Source: Bacteroidales bacterium
GTDB taxonomy: Bacteria > Bacteroidota > Bacteroidia > Bacteroidales > P3
Reading direction: 5' to 3'
NCBI GenBank assembly: GCA_017454015.1
Contig: JAFTDW010000013.1
Location: forward strand, 1 to 37,630
Length of the DNA: 37,630 bases
Below, piece by piece: positions 26,557 to 34,602 of the stretch (position 1 is its first letter; each line of letters begins with the position of its first letter). Made by a program: the position numbers and the translations under genes. Below the pieces are notes generated by a model that made no database searches, had not been told where the DNA came from, and was given only the letters and a program-made list of their open reading frames with translations.

Positions 26557-27147
26557 ATGGAAACTGCAACTTGCAAGCTCACCGATAACCAGCTTATCGA
26601 GGGTTACATGGATGGCGATTATTCTTGCTTCGAGATACTTCTCTCGCGCTATCAAAGCAAAGTCTACGGCTATATACTCTCCATTGTGAAAGACAAGGAG
26701 ATGGCCGACGACATCTTCCAGGACACTTTCTATAAGGTGGTGTACACCCTCAACTCGGGATTCTATCACGAGGAGAACAAGTTTATACATTGGGTTATGC
26801 GCATAGCCCACAACCTTATTGTCGACTACTTCCGTCGCTCGGGCAAGATGCCCATAGTGCCCAACCGCCCCGACTGCGACATTGTGGAGACGCTGCGTAT
26901 CCCCGACGAGAACGTAGAGCGCGACATCATGCGCCGCCAGACCCGCCAGAACGTGCGCAAACTTATCAAGCTGCTGCCGCCCGAGCAGCGCCGCGTGGTG
27001 ATACTGCGCCACTACGGCCGTTGCGACTTCAAGGAGATAGCGGCTCGCACGGGCGTGAGCATCAATACCGCCCTCGGCCGTATGCGCTACGCCATCATCA
27101 ACTTGCGCCGCTTGGCTCGCGAGTATAACATGTATATAGATTTCTAA
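26557..27147 (+). CDS. ECF-type RNA polymerase sigma-70 family factor
   Basis: The 196-residue protein has sigma region 2 at ~28-95 (RYQSKVYGYILSIVKDKEMADDIFQDTFYKV, then HWVMRIAHNLIVDYFRR). Sigma region 4 is at ~130-185 (LLPPEQRRVVILRHYGRCDFKEIAARTGVSINTALGRMRYAI), with a helix-turn-helix. There is no region 1.1 or 3. It directs RNA polymerase to a subset of promoters. No anti-sigma or membrane sensor gene lies next to it. Instead, a 55-codon gene begins 25 bp after its stop, and the pair is closed by a terminator. In Porphyromonas, an ECF factor (SigP) controls T9SS genes; whether this is its counterpart cannot be decided from sequence alone. Confidence 0.93.
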   Translation: METATCKLTDNQLIEGYMDGDYSCFEILLSRYQSKVYGYILSIVKDKEMADDIFQDTFYKVVYTLNSGFYHEENKFIHWVMRIAHNLIVDYFRRSGKMPIVPNRPDCDIVETLRIPDENVERDIMRRQTRQNVRKLIKLLPPEQRRVVILRHYGRCDFKEIAARTGVSINTALGRMRYAIINLRRLAREYNMYIDF

Positions 27148-27172
27148 AACTAATCATAAAATAATCAAAACA

Positions 27173-27340
27173 ATGCAAGGGCTTTTAATGAATGTCCAGA
27201 CAATGGCAGAGAAAAAAGAGTATGTGCGTCCCGAGGTTTCTGTGGAGAGTTACATGGTAGAACGCGGCTTTGCCGCAAGCGGTGCCTTCGAGAGTCTCAG
27301 CGAGAGCGGCAACAGCTACAACGACAGTAACTTCACCTGA
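27173..27340 (+). CDS. 55-residue peptide of the 'RPEV...FAASG' type
   Basis: The frame encodes MQGLLMNVQTMAEKKEYVRP and continues through EVSVESYMVERGFAASGAFE to a Ser/Asn-rich end (SLSESGNSYNDSNFT). ATG 27173 follows an A-rich leader typical of the phylum; in-frame ATGs at 27188 and 27203 are alternatives, the last giving MAEKKEYVRP. The frame lies 25 bp after the sigma-factor stop and ends just before a terminator, so co-transcription is likely. There is no signal peptide or membrane segment. From memory, small Bacteroidales proteins of the form 'Y..P.v.v......fA.SG' recur without known function. The shape, a charged leader followed by a small-residue SG junction and a polar tail, would suit a precursor peptide, but this is inference. 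Confidence 0.75.
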   Translation: MQGLLMNVQTMAEKKEYVRPEVSVESYMVERGFAASGAFESLSESGNSYNDSNFT

Positions 27341-27377
27341 TCGGGGCTTGTAAAAGCGCACAAGAGTTCTCTTTACC

Positions 27378-27420
27378 AAAAAAGTTGCAGCCTCCTCTAC
27401 GGGTGGCTGCAACTCTTTTT
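27378..27420. terminator. Bidirectional terminator between the peptide gene and uvrB
   Basis: GTTGCAGCC (27384-27392) pairs perfectly with GGCTGCAAC (27405-27413). TCTTTTT follows on the plus strand. Six A precede it (27378-27383), which gives a T-run on the minus strand. It serves both the sigma-peptide unit and the long minus-strand gene run that ends with uvrB. Confidence 0.9.
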
Positions 27421-27448
27421 ATTCTCTTTTTTGGAGCTGCGTAGACGG

Positions 27449-29641
27449 CTATCTGGCGGTCTCCAGCTGTTGTTGCAGGGCTTGTATCTCGTCGCGGTAC
27501 TGTGCGGCGGTGGGGAAGTCGAGTTCCTGCGCCGCCTGCTTCATCTTGCGTTGTTTGTCCCTTATCAGTTTGCGCAGCTGCTCCTTGGTCATCATTGAGG
27601 TGTCGGGTCGGCTCGCCGTGCGGCGTAGCGGCGCCTCGGCCTCTCCCGCCAGGTCGGGGGTGCTGTCGCCGTCGTGGTACGTCGTGGCATGGCTTTTCTG
27701 GGCGCTTATCTTGTCGGGGTGTGCCGGTGTCACTATGGCGTAGGGGCTGGCTCCTATGTTGCCGCTGTGGGTTATCTGTTCGGCCTCGGCGGAGAGGCTG
27801 AACTCCTCGGCGGCTTCGGCGGCAAGCTCCAGCACCGAGGTCTGCCCCATGATGGCTTTGTTGCTCTTCACTATCTGGTGGGGCACTATGGAGTGCTCTA
27901 TGTTGTAGCGTATCTGTTTCTCGCGGTGGCGGTTGGTCTCGTCGATGGCGCGTTGCATGGAGCCGGTGACGGTGTCGGCATAGAGTATGGCTTTGCTGTG
28001 TATGTTGCGTGCGGCGCGTCCTATGGTCTGTATGAGGGCGCGGTCGCTGCGCAGGAAGCCCTCTTTGTCGGCGTCGAGTATGGCGACAAGCGACACTTCG
28101 GGCAGGTCGAGCCCCTCGCGCAGCAGGTTGACGCCTACCAGCACGTCGAAGACTCCCATACGCAAGTCGCGCATGATCTCCACGCGCTCAAGGGTGTCGA
28201 CATCGGAGTGTATGTATTTGGTCTTTATGCCGAGGTTGATGAAGTAGGAGGTGAGCTCCTCGGCCATGCGTTTTGTGAGGGTGGTGACAAGCACGCGCTC
28301 GCCCACGCCCACAGTCTGCTCTATGGCATCCAGCAGGTCGTCGACCTGGTTGACTGCCGGGCGCACCTCCACCACGGGGTCGAGGAGTCCGGTGGGGCGT
28401 ATCACCTGCTCCACGATGACACCCTCAGACTCTTGCAGTTCGTACTCGGCGGGGGTGGCGCTGATATAGATGGTCTGGCCGGTGAGGGCGTAGAACTCGT
28501 CGTAGGTCAGAGGGCGGTTGTCGAGGGCCGAAGGCAGGCGGAAGCCATACTCCACCAGTGCTGTCTTGCGGCTGCGGTCGCCGCCGTACATGGCGCGTAT
28601 CTGCGGCACGGTGACGTGGCTCTCGTCCACCACGAGCAGGAAATCCTCGGGGAAGTAGTCTATGAGGCAGAAGGGGCGCTGCCCCTCGCGCCGCCCGTCG
28701 AAGTAGCGCGAATAGTTCTCTATGCCGCTGCAGTAGCCTAACTCCTGTATCATCTCGAGGTCGTAGTTGACGCGCTCCTCAAGCCGCTTGGCCTCAAGGT
28801 GGCGTCCGTCGGCCTCAAACTCGTCGCGCCGCACAAACATGTCGTGCTGTATCTGCTGTATGACGGTGCCTATGTTGTCTTTGTTGGTGATGAAGTTGCT
28901 GGCGGGGTAGATGGTGACGTCGTCGAAGGTGTCTATGCGCTGTCCGCTTACGGGGTCGAAGGACTCTATGCGGTCCACCTCGTCGTCCCAGAACGTGATG
29001 CGGTAGCAGAAGTCGGCAAACGAGGGGTAGATGTCCACCGTCTCGCCCTTGACGCGGAAACGGCCGTTGACGAACTCTATCTCGTTGCGCACATATTGCG
29101 CGTCGAGCAGGCGCAGCAGGAGGGTCTGCCGCTGCAGGCGTTCGCCGCGTTTGACGTGGATGGTGCCCCGCTTGAACTCCTCGGGGTTGCCTATGCCGTA
29201 GATGCAGCTCACGGAGCATACCACTATGACGTCGCGGCGCCCGCTGAGAAGCGCCGACGAGGCACGCAGACGCAGCCGGTCGAGCTCGTCGTTGATGTCG
29301 AGGTCTTTCTCTATGTAGGTGTTGGTGGAGGGTATGTAGGCTTCGGGTTGGTAGTAGTCGTAGTACGAGACAAAGTACTCCACGGCATTGTTGGGGAAGA
29401 ACTGCTTGAACTCGCCGTAGAGCTGCGCCGCAAGGGTCTTGTTGTGGCTCATGACGAGGGTGGGGCGGTTGAGGGCGGCAATGACGTTGGCAACGGTGAA
29501 GGTCTTGCCGCTGCCTGTGACGCCCTGCAGCACCTGGGCTCGCTGTCCGGCACGGATGCCTTGCACCAGCTGCTCTATGGCTTCGGGCTGGTCGCCTGTG
29601 GGCTTGTAGTCCGACACTATCTCAAAACCGTGGTTGGACAT
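27449..29641 (-). CDS. uvrB: Excinuclease ABC subunit B
   Basis: The 730-residue protein is the damage-verification helicase subunit of UvrABC nucleotide excision repair. Walker A GVTGSGKT is at ~40-47, the beta-hairpin region [21 protein letters not shown] at ~92-112, and the DEAD-like motif VVDESH at ~335. Helicase motifs include ATPAEYE and [10 protein letters not shown]-terminal UVR motif ([21 protein letters not shown]) binds UvrC. It is longer than the usual ~670-680 residues. The extra length is mainly a polar linker of ~60 residues between the helicase core and the UVR motif ([20 protein letters not shown] and onward). It is the last gene of the minus-strand run, 50 bp after the oxidoreductase gene. 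Confidence 0.97.
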   Translation of the reverse strand: MSNHGFEIVSDYKPTGDQPEAIEQLVQGIRAGQRAQVLQGVTGSGKTFTVANVIAALNRPTLVMSHNKTLAAQLYGEFKQFFPNNAVEYFVSYYDYYQPEAYIPSTNTYIEKDLDINDELDRLRLRASSALLSGRRDVIVVCSVSCIYGIGNPEEFKRGTIHVKRGERLQRQTLLLRLLDAQYVRNEIEFVNGRFRVKGETVDIYPSFADFCYRITFWDDEVDRIESFDPVSGQRIDTFDDVTIYPASNFITNKDNIGTVIQQIQHDMFVRRDEFEADGRHLEAKRLEERVNYDLEMIQELGYCSGIENYSRYFDGRREGQRPFCLIDYFPEDFLLVVDESHVTVPQIRAMYGGDRSRKTALVEYGFRLPSALDNRPLTYDEFYALTGQTIYISATPAEYELQESEGVIVEQVIRPTGLLDPVVEVRPAVNQVDDLLDAIEQTVGVGERVLVTTLTKRMAEELTSYFINLGIKTKYIHSDVDTLERVEIMRDLRMGVFDVLVGVNLLREGLDLPEVSLVAILDADKEGFLRSDRALIQTIGRAARNIHSKAILYADTVTGSMQRAIDETNRHREKQIRYNIEHSIVPHQIVKSNKAIMGQTSVLELAAEAAEEFSLSAEAEQITHSGNIGASPYAIVTPAHPDKISAQKSHATTYHDGDSTPDLAGEAEAPLRRTASRPDTSMMTKEQLRKLIRDKQRKMKQAAQELDFPTAAQYRDEIQALQQQLETAR

Positions 29642-29691
29642 TGTATTGGTGGTTGTTTCTTTTTCTTTTTTTTCGTTATATCGTTATTGTG

Positions 29692-31260
29692 TTATAACGT
29701 TATTTCGTAGTTGCGGTATTGGCAGATGGCGTTGATGGCGTTTACGCCGTCGAGTGCGCTGGAGGTTATGCCGCCGGCGTAGCCGGCGCCTTCGCCGCAG
29801 GGATAGAGGTGGCGAAGTTGGGGGTGCTGGTAGTCGTCGCCGCGGGGTATGCGCACCGGCGACGAGGTGCGGCTCTCCACAGCCAGCACGGAGGCCTCGG
29901 CGGTGAGGAAGCCGTGCATCTTGCTGTCGAACTGGCGGAAGGCCTGGCGCAGGTTGTCGGCAATGACTTGCGGCAGCAGCTCGTGGAGCGGAGCGTTGAC
30001 GCAACGCCCCAGGTAGTTGCTTTTGTTGAGCGACGCGCTGGCGCGCCGGTCGCAGAAGTCGGTGAGCCGTTGGCAGGGGGCGTCGATGCGGCATCCCGCG
30101 GCTTGGAACATGGCCTGCTCCACCTGCTGCTGGAAGCGCATGAGGGCCAGCGGGTCGTCGTGGCATGGCACATCGGCGGGGCCTATGGTCACGGCAATGC
30201 CGCTGTTGGCCCACGGAGAGCTGCGGCGCGAGTTGCTCATGCCGTTGACCACCTGCTCGCCCTCCGCCGTAGCGGCAGGCACTATGCAGCCCCCCGGACA
30301 CATACAGAACGAGAAGACGCCGTGGCTGCCCACCTGCGTGGCTATGGAGTAGCTGGCGGGCGGCAGAAAGGCCATCTCGCCTTCGTTGCGGGGCAGCCGG
30401 TATTGTATGGCGTTGATAAGCCTCTGGGGGTGCTCAACCCTCACACCCATGGCAAAGGGCTTGGCCTCGATAAGCCATCCGTTGCGGGCGAAGAGCTCGT
30501 AGATGCCGCGCGACGAGTGGCCTGTGGCGAGCACTACGGCAATGCCTTCGTGGATGTTGCCGTTGACATCTTTCACTCCTGCCACAACATTGGGGGTGGG
30601 GCAGTAGAGGTCTGTGACACGGGTGCCAAAGCGGTACTCGCCGCCGTGTTGTGTTATAGTGTCGCGTATGCGGCTGATGATGGCGCCAAGCCGGTCGGTG
30701 CCTATATGGGCGTGGACGTCGACGAGTATGTCGCTGTCGGCGCCGTGCTCCACCAGTTTGCGTAGCACATAGCCTATGTCGCCGCGCTTGGTGGAACGGG
30801 TGTATAGTTTGCCGTCGCTGAAGGTGCCTGCGCCGCCTTCGCCGAAGCACCAGTTGCTGGTGGGGTCCACGGTGGCGGTGCGTGCGGCTGCCGCAATGTC
30901 GGTGCGGCGCTGCTCCACGGGCTTGCCCTGCTCTACAATGACGGGGCGCAGCCCCACTTCGAGGGCGCGGAGCGCGGCGAAGAGCCCTGCCGGACCGGCC
31001 CCCACTATGACTATCGGGGGCGCGTCGTGGCAGCGGCGGTAGCGGCTTGCCGTGACAGGGGGGGCGTAGGGCTCCCCTTCGAGCCACACCTCAAGAGTGG
31101 TGTGGTAGACTATGGCGCGCCGCGCGTCGAGGCTGCGCCGCAGGGGATTTATGTGGGCTATCTTGTCGACACTTACACCCATCTTGCGCGCCACGGCGTC
31201 GCTTAGCAGCTCGGCGGTGTGGTATTGGCGTGGGGTGAGGTCTATCTGCAGTGTCGTCAT
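29692..31260 (-). CDS. NAD(P)/FAD-dependent oxidoreductase (COG2509-like)
   Basis: The 522-residue protein has an ADP-binding Rossmann motif IVIVGAGPAGLFAALRALE (GAGPAG at 87-92) after an ~80-residue N-terminal domain. The family-typical NWCFGEGGAGTFSDGKLYTRS comes next, then VVLATGHSSRGIYELF and a C-terminal GEGAGYAGGITSSALDG FAD-binding segment. This is the uncharacterised dehydrogenase family related to FAD-dependent oxidoreductases; its substrate is unknown. It lies 45 bp after porT and 50 bp before uvrB. The latter gap contains several ATAACG units on the minus strand, overlapping a CGTTATA/TATAACG inverted repeat (29674-29699). Confidence 0.9.
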   Translation of the reverse strand: MTTLQIDLTPRQYHTAELLSDAVARKMGVSVDKIAHINPLRRSLDARRAIVYHTTLEVWLEGEPYAPPVTASRYRRCHDAPPIVIVGAGPAGLFAALRALEVGLRPVIVEQGKPVEQRRTDIAAAARTATVDPTSNWCFGEGGAGTFSDGKLYTRSTKRGDIGYVLRKLVEHGADSDILVDVHAHIGTDRLGAIISRIRDTITQHGGEYRFGTRVTDLYCPTPNVVAGVKDVNGNIHEGIAVVLATGHSSRGIYELFARNGWLIEAKPFAMGVRVEHPQRLINAIQYRLPRNEGEMAFLPPASYSIATQVGSHGVFSFCMCPGGCIVPAATAEGEQVVNGMSNSRRSSPWANSGIAVTIGPADVPCHDDPLALMRFQQQVEQAMFQAAGCRIDAPCQRLTDFCDRRASASLNKSNYLGRCVNAPLHELLPQVIADNLRQAFRQFDSKMHGFLTAEASVLAVESRTSSPVRIPRGDDYQHPQLRHLYPCGEGAGYAGGITSSALDGVNAINAICQYRNYEITL

Positions 31261-31305
31261 GGTGGCGGGAGTGATTATTGCTGCCAGTGGTTGGCGTGGG
31301 GGGCT

Positions 31306-32019
31306 CTATCCCTCGAAGGTGAAGCCGAGCATGAAGGTGCGCGAGGTCATCTTCTCTATGGCTCGCGAGTAATAGTCGTCGTCGGGTATCTTGAGGTTGG
31401 GCAGGCCAAAGCTCATCTTGAGCTCTATGGCAAACTTCACGTAGCGCAGGTAGAAGTCGAAGCCGACACCCGCGGTGTAGCGGAAGTCACTGGTGTTGAG
31501 TCGCACAATGGACTGGTCGTCTCTGTTTTTGTTGTTGCGCAGCGAGGCGAAGTCAAAGCCGTAGCTTATGCCGCAGGTGAGGTAGGGGCGCATGTCGTTG
31601 TAGCGCACGGAGCGGAACTTGAGGTCGACAGGTATCTCGCCGTACACCGACTCCACGCCGCGCCAGTCGTCGAGGTTTCTGTGCGTGGAGGCGTATTGAG
31701 AGGACCACGCATAGTTGATGCTGCGGTTGATGAGTGTGAGGCCAGGGGCCATGCGCAGGTTGATGAACTCCAAGAGCTTGAGGTCGCCAATGACGGCAAG
31801 GTGGAACCCCGGGTTGTAGTAGGAGGTCACACCCTGCATGGCTTGACGCACCGCGTCGTCCTCGGTGTAGTCAATGGTGAACTTGCTCTGCGAGTAGCCT
31901 ATCTGTATGCCATAGTGCAGCAACCCTCTGTCGAAATTGCTGAGGTTGTTGACCTGTGCGCTGGCGGCAATGCTCGCGAAGGCACAGAGTAGGGGCAGTA
32001 TGCGCAAGAAGGGCTTTAT
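31306..32019 (-). CDS. porT: PorT-family T9SS outer-membrane beta-barrel protein
   Basis: The mature sequence matches PorT/SprT features: NNLSNFDRGLLHYGIQIGYS at the start, GDLKLLEFINLRMAPGLTL, then VYGEIPVDLKFRSVRYNDMRPY. VGFDFYLRYVKFAIELKMSFGL and a terminal SRTFMLGFTFEG complete the pattern. PorT is an 8-stranded barrel needed for type IX secretion. The frame is open up to 32136, but that would lie deep inside the kinase gene. A proper signal peptide (KPFLRILPLLCAFASIAASAQ) begins right at the kinase stop, and the codon there is ATA (32019-32017), not ATG. I annotate that position; TTG at 32007 is the alternative and gives a shorter signal peptide. The product is ~237 residues. It couples tightly to rfaE1. 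Confidence 0.88.
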   Translation of the reverse strand: MKPFLRILPLLCAFASIAASAQVNNLSNFDRGLLHYGIQIGYSQSKFTIDYTEDDAVRQAMQGVTSYYNPGFHLAVIGDLKLLEFINLRMAPGLTLINRSINYAWSSQYASTHRNLDDWRGVESVYGEIPVDLKFRSVRYNDMRPYLTCGISYGFDFASLRNNKNRDDQSIVRLNTSDFRYTAGVGFDFYLRYVKFAIELKMSFGLPNLKIPDDDYYSRAIEKMTSRTFMLGFTFEG

Positions 32020-32993
32020 AGAGCTTCGAGTTTTTCTTTGTCTACAGGCACCACGCCAACCTGCTCGCATACCAGTCCGCCGGCTTTGTTGGCGTAGGCC
32101 ATTATGTCGGCCATGGGCATCTTCTGCGTCAGGCATAGGGTGGCTACGCTTATCACGGTGTCGCCGGCTCCCGAGACGTCGGCCACGGCGCGGCGCTCTG
32201 CGGGAATGATGAGCGACTGCGGTGTGTCGCCACGGAAGTCGCAGGCATAAATGCCGCGGCTGGAGAGGGTTACCAGCACCACCTGTATGTTCTGCTGGTT
32301 GTGGATGATGGCGGCAGCCTTGTCGAGCTCGCTCTGGAGTTGCAGGTCGTCGCTGTTGTCGTCAATGTCAAGGCCCAGCCCCTCGCGCAGCTCTTTGAGG
32401 TTGGGCTTGAAGAGGGTGACATCGTGGAAAGTCCTGAAGTGGCGGTGCTTGGGGTCTACGGCGGTGATGATGCCGCGGCGGTTGGCAAGGGCTGTCACCT
32501 CGTCAATGATCCTGTTGGTGATGTTGCCTTTGTCGTAGTCCTGAAAGATGAGGGCGTCGACATCGGTGTGTTTGAGCACCGACGTGATGCGGTTTATGAG
32601 CAGCTCTTCGTCGGCATTGGAGAGGGGGGTGGTGTCCTCTTCGTCGACACGCACTATGTGGTTGTTGTTGCCAATGACGCGCGACTTCACGGTGGTGCGG
32701 CGTGCGTCGGAGGTGAGAATGCCGCGCCGGTCGAGGTTGTGGTCGTACATCAGCTGCATGAAGGCGCGGGCGTTGTCGTCGTTGCCCAGGGTGCTGCAGA
32801 TGATGGGGCAGCCGCCGAGGGCACTGATGTTGAGGGCTACGTTGGCGGCGCCGCCCAGACGCTGCTCACGCCGGTTGACGGCCACGATGGGCACAGGGGC
32901 TTCGGGCGAGATGCGCGACACGCTGCCCCACATATAGGTGTCGACCATCACGTCGCCTACCACCATTATTGTTTTGTCTTTACAGTCAAGCAT
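32016..32993 (-). CDS. rfaE1: D-glycero-beta-D-manno-heptose-7-phosphate kinase (PfkB family)
   Basis: The 325-residue PfkB/ribokinase-fold enzyme carries the heptose-kinase signature DVMVDTYMWGSVSRISPEAPVP at ~14-35. GGAANVALNISALG (~47-60) contributes to sugar binding. The catalytic anion-hole motif GAGDT is at ~275-279 (Asp278 as base). It makes heptose-1,7-bisphosphate for ADP-heptose and the LPS core. There is no C-terminal nucleotidyltransferase domain, so it is the single-function form (RfaE1/HldA), not the HldE fusion. Its stop codon overlaps the porT start region. A tandem 9-bp repeat (AGTAATCAG twice, 33037-33054) lies in the 66-bp gap to ansA. Confidence 0.92.
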   Translation of the reverse strand: MLDCKDKTIMVVGDVMVDTYMWGSVSRISPEAPVPIVAVNRREQRLGGAANVALNISALGGCPIICSTLGNDDNARAFMQLMYDHNLDRRGILTSDARRTTVKSRVIGNNNHIVRVDEEDTTPLSNADEELLINRITSVLKHTDVDALIFQDYDKGNITNRIIDEVTALANRRGIITAVDPKHRHFRTFHDVTLFKPNLKELREGLGLDIDDNSDDLQLQSELDKAAAIIHNQQNIQVVLVTLSSRGIYACDFRGDTPQSLIIPAERRAVADVSGAGDTVISVATLCLTQKMPMADIMAYANKAGGLVCEQVGVVPVDKEKLEAL

Positions 32994-33059
32994 TGTTGAA
33001 ATTGAGATTAATTTGGTTGTAAATAAGAGTGTTTTGAGTAATCAGAGTAATCAGATAAA

Positions 33060-34076
33060 CTATATGGTCATTTCGCCGCGGAGCGACTGAGTGAACAGTT
33101 TCTTCACCTTTTCGCGGTCGTCGGGGTATTGTCCGAGAAGGAACATGAGCTTTGTTATTGCAGCCTCCACGGTTATGTCGCGTCCGCCAATGACGCCGGC
33201 CTGCGAGATGTCGCAGCTGGCCTCGTAGCGGCACAACTCCACGGAGCCCGACTTGCACTGGGTCACGTCGATGACTATCACGCCGCGGTCCACGGCGTTG
33301 CGCACGGCGTTGATGAACCACGGCTCCGTGGGGGCGTTGCCCGACCCGTAGGTCTCAAGCACTATGCCCCGCAGGCTGGGCAGGTCGAGAATGGCGCGGG
33401 CCACCGCCTCGGTGATGCCCGGATAGAGCTTGAGGATGGCCACGTCGGTGCAGAAATGCTTGTGTACCTGCAGCGGCAGCGTGTGGCGCGGCAGCACCAG
33501 CTCGTTGCGGCAGTTGATGCTTATGCCGGCCTGCGCCAGGGAGGGGTAGTTGAAGGAGTCGAAGGCGCTGAACTCCTCGGCGCTGACCTTGGTGCTGCGG
33601 TTGCCGCGGTAGAGTCGGCTTTGAAAGAAGATGCACACCTCGGGTATTGTGAAGAGGTGGGTGGAGGCTATCTCAAGGGCGCAGATGATGTTCTCGCGCC
33701 CGTCACTGCGCAGCATGCCCAGCGGCAGTTGCGAGCCGGTGAGCACTATGGGCTTGGCAAGGTGCTCAAACATGAAGCTCAGGGCCGACGCGGTGTAGGC
33801 CATGGTGTCGGTGCCGTGGAGCACCACAAAGCCGTCGTAGTTGTCGTATTCGCGCTCTATGGCATCGGCTATCTCCACCCACACTGTGGGGTTCATGTTC
33901 GACGAGTCGATGAGGCGGCTCAGCTGGTGGGAGTCGATGTCGTAGCTGGCGTGGCGCAGCTGCGGCACAGCGTCGATGATGCGCTCAAGGGCAAAGGGGT
34001 GGAGCGCCCCGTTGTCGTCCTGCACCATGCCTATGGTGCCGCCGGTGTATATTATCAGTACTTTGTTGTGCTTCAT
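33060..34076 (-). CDS. ansA: Type I (cytoplasmic) L-asparaginase
   Basis: The protein begins MKHNKVLIIYTGGTIGMVQDD at ATG 34076 and is 338 residues long. An upstream in-frame start at 34118 adds 14 residues that do not resemble the family. The two catalytic threonine motifs are TGGTIG (~11-16) and VVLHGTDTMAYTAS (~84-97). LTGSQLPLGMLRSDGRENI and a C-terminal small domain with LRGIVLETYGSGNAP are also typical. It hydrolyses asparagine to aspartate and ammonia. No signal peptide is present. It lies 52 bp after rlmH in the same run. Confidence 0.94.
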   Translation of the reverse strand: MKHNKVLIIYTGGTIGMVQDDNGALHPFALERIIDAVPQLRHASYDIDSHQLSRLIDSSNMNPTVWVEIADAIEREYDNYDGFVVLHGTDTMAYTASALSFMFEHLAKPIVLTGSQLPLGMLRSDGRENIICALEIASTHLFTIPEVCIFFQSRLYRGNRSTKVSAEEFSAFDSFNYPSLAQAGISINCRNELVLPRHTLPLQVHKHFCTDVAILKLYPGITEAVARAILDLPSLRGIVLETYGSGNAPTEPWFINAVRNAVDRGVIVIDVTQCKSGSVELCRYEASCDISQAGVIGGRDITVEAAITKLMFLLGQYPDDREKVKKLFTQSLRGEMTI

Positions 34077-34128
34077 GGTTAAAAGAGGTTGCTTGGTGTC
34101 TTGTGACTTTAAGACCAATGGCTATTTG

Positions 34129-34602
34129 CTATTCGTTATGGTATGGCTCGTGGTTGATGATGGTGAATGCGCGGTATAGCTGTTCGGCAAAGAAGAGGCG
34201 CACCATCTGGTGGTTGAAGGTCATTTGCGACAGCGAGAGCTTGTCGGTTGCCGCGGCGTACACCTCCGGTGCGAAGCCGTAGGCTCCGCCAACGACAAAG
34301 GCAAGGTTGCGAATGCCTGCGTTCATCTGTTTTTGCAGGTACTCGGAGAAGCCCACCGAGGAGTATTCTCTCCCATGCTCGTCGAGCAGCACGGTGCGGT
34401 CGGCGCCCTCTATGCGCTTGAGGATGTACTCCGCCTCGCGCTCGCGCGTGGCGGCGGGGGTGCCTCCCTTGCGGTCGTGCGGCACTGCTATCTCGTCGTA
34501 GGTCATGGGCACGTAATGCTTTAGTCGGGAGAGGTATTGCGAGAGCCCCTCCTGCACAAAAGCCATGTTTGTCTTGCCTACAACGATGAGTCTTATGTTC
34601 AT
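34129..34602 (-). CDS. rlmH: 23S rRNA (pseudouridine1915-N3)-methyltransferase
   Basis: The 157-residue SPOUT methyltransferase methylates pseudouridine 1915 in helix 69 of 23S rRNA. Signatures include MNIRLIVVGKT at the N-terminus, LLDEHGREYSS, the SAM-binding knot VVGGAYGFAPEVYAA, and LSLSQMTFNHQMVRLFFAEQLYRAF. The C-terminus PYHNE carries the conserved tyrosine-histidine end. Its ATG overlaps the TGA of the preceding gene by 4 bp (ATGA), indicating translational coupling. Confidence 0.97.
   Translation of the reverse strand: MNIRLIVVGKTNMAFVQEGLSQYLSRLKHYVPMTYDEIAVPHDRKGGTPAATREREAEYILKRIEGADRTVLLDEHGREYSSVGFSEYLQKQMNAGIRNLAFVVGGAYGFAPEVYAAATDKLSLSQMTFNHQMVRLFFAEQLYRAFTIINHEPYHNE

Noticed and set aside
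32020-32136. N-terminal extension of the porT frame to ATG 32136
   Set aside because: It would overlap rfaE1 by ~120 bp, has a basic non-hydrophobic sequence, and would place the signal peptide ~40 residues in.
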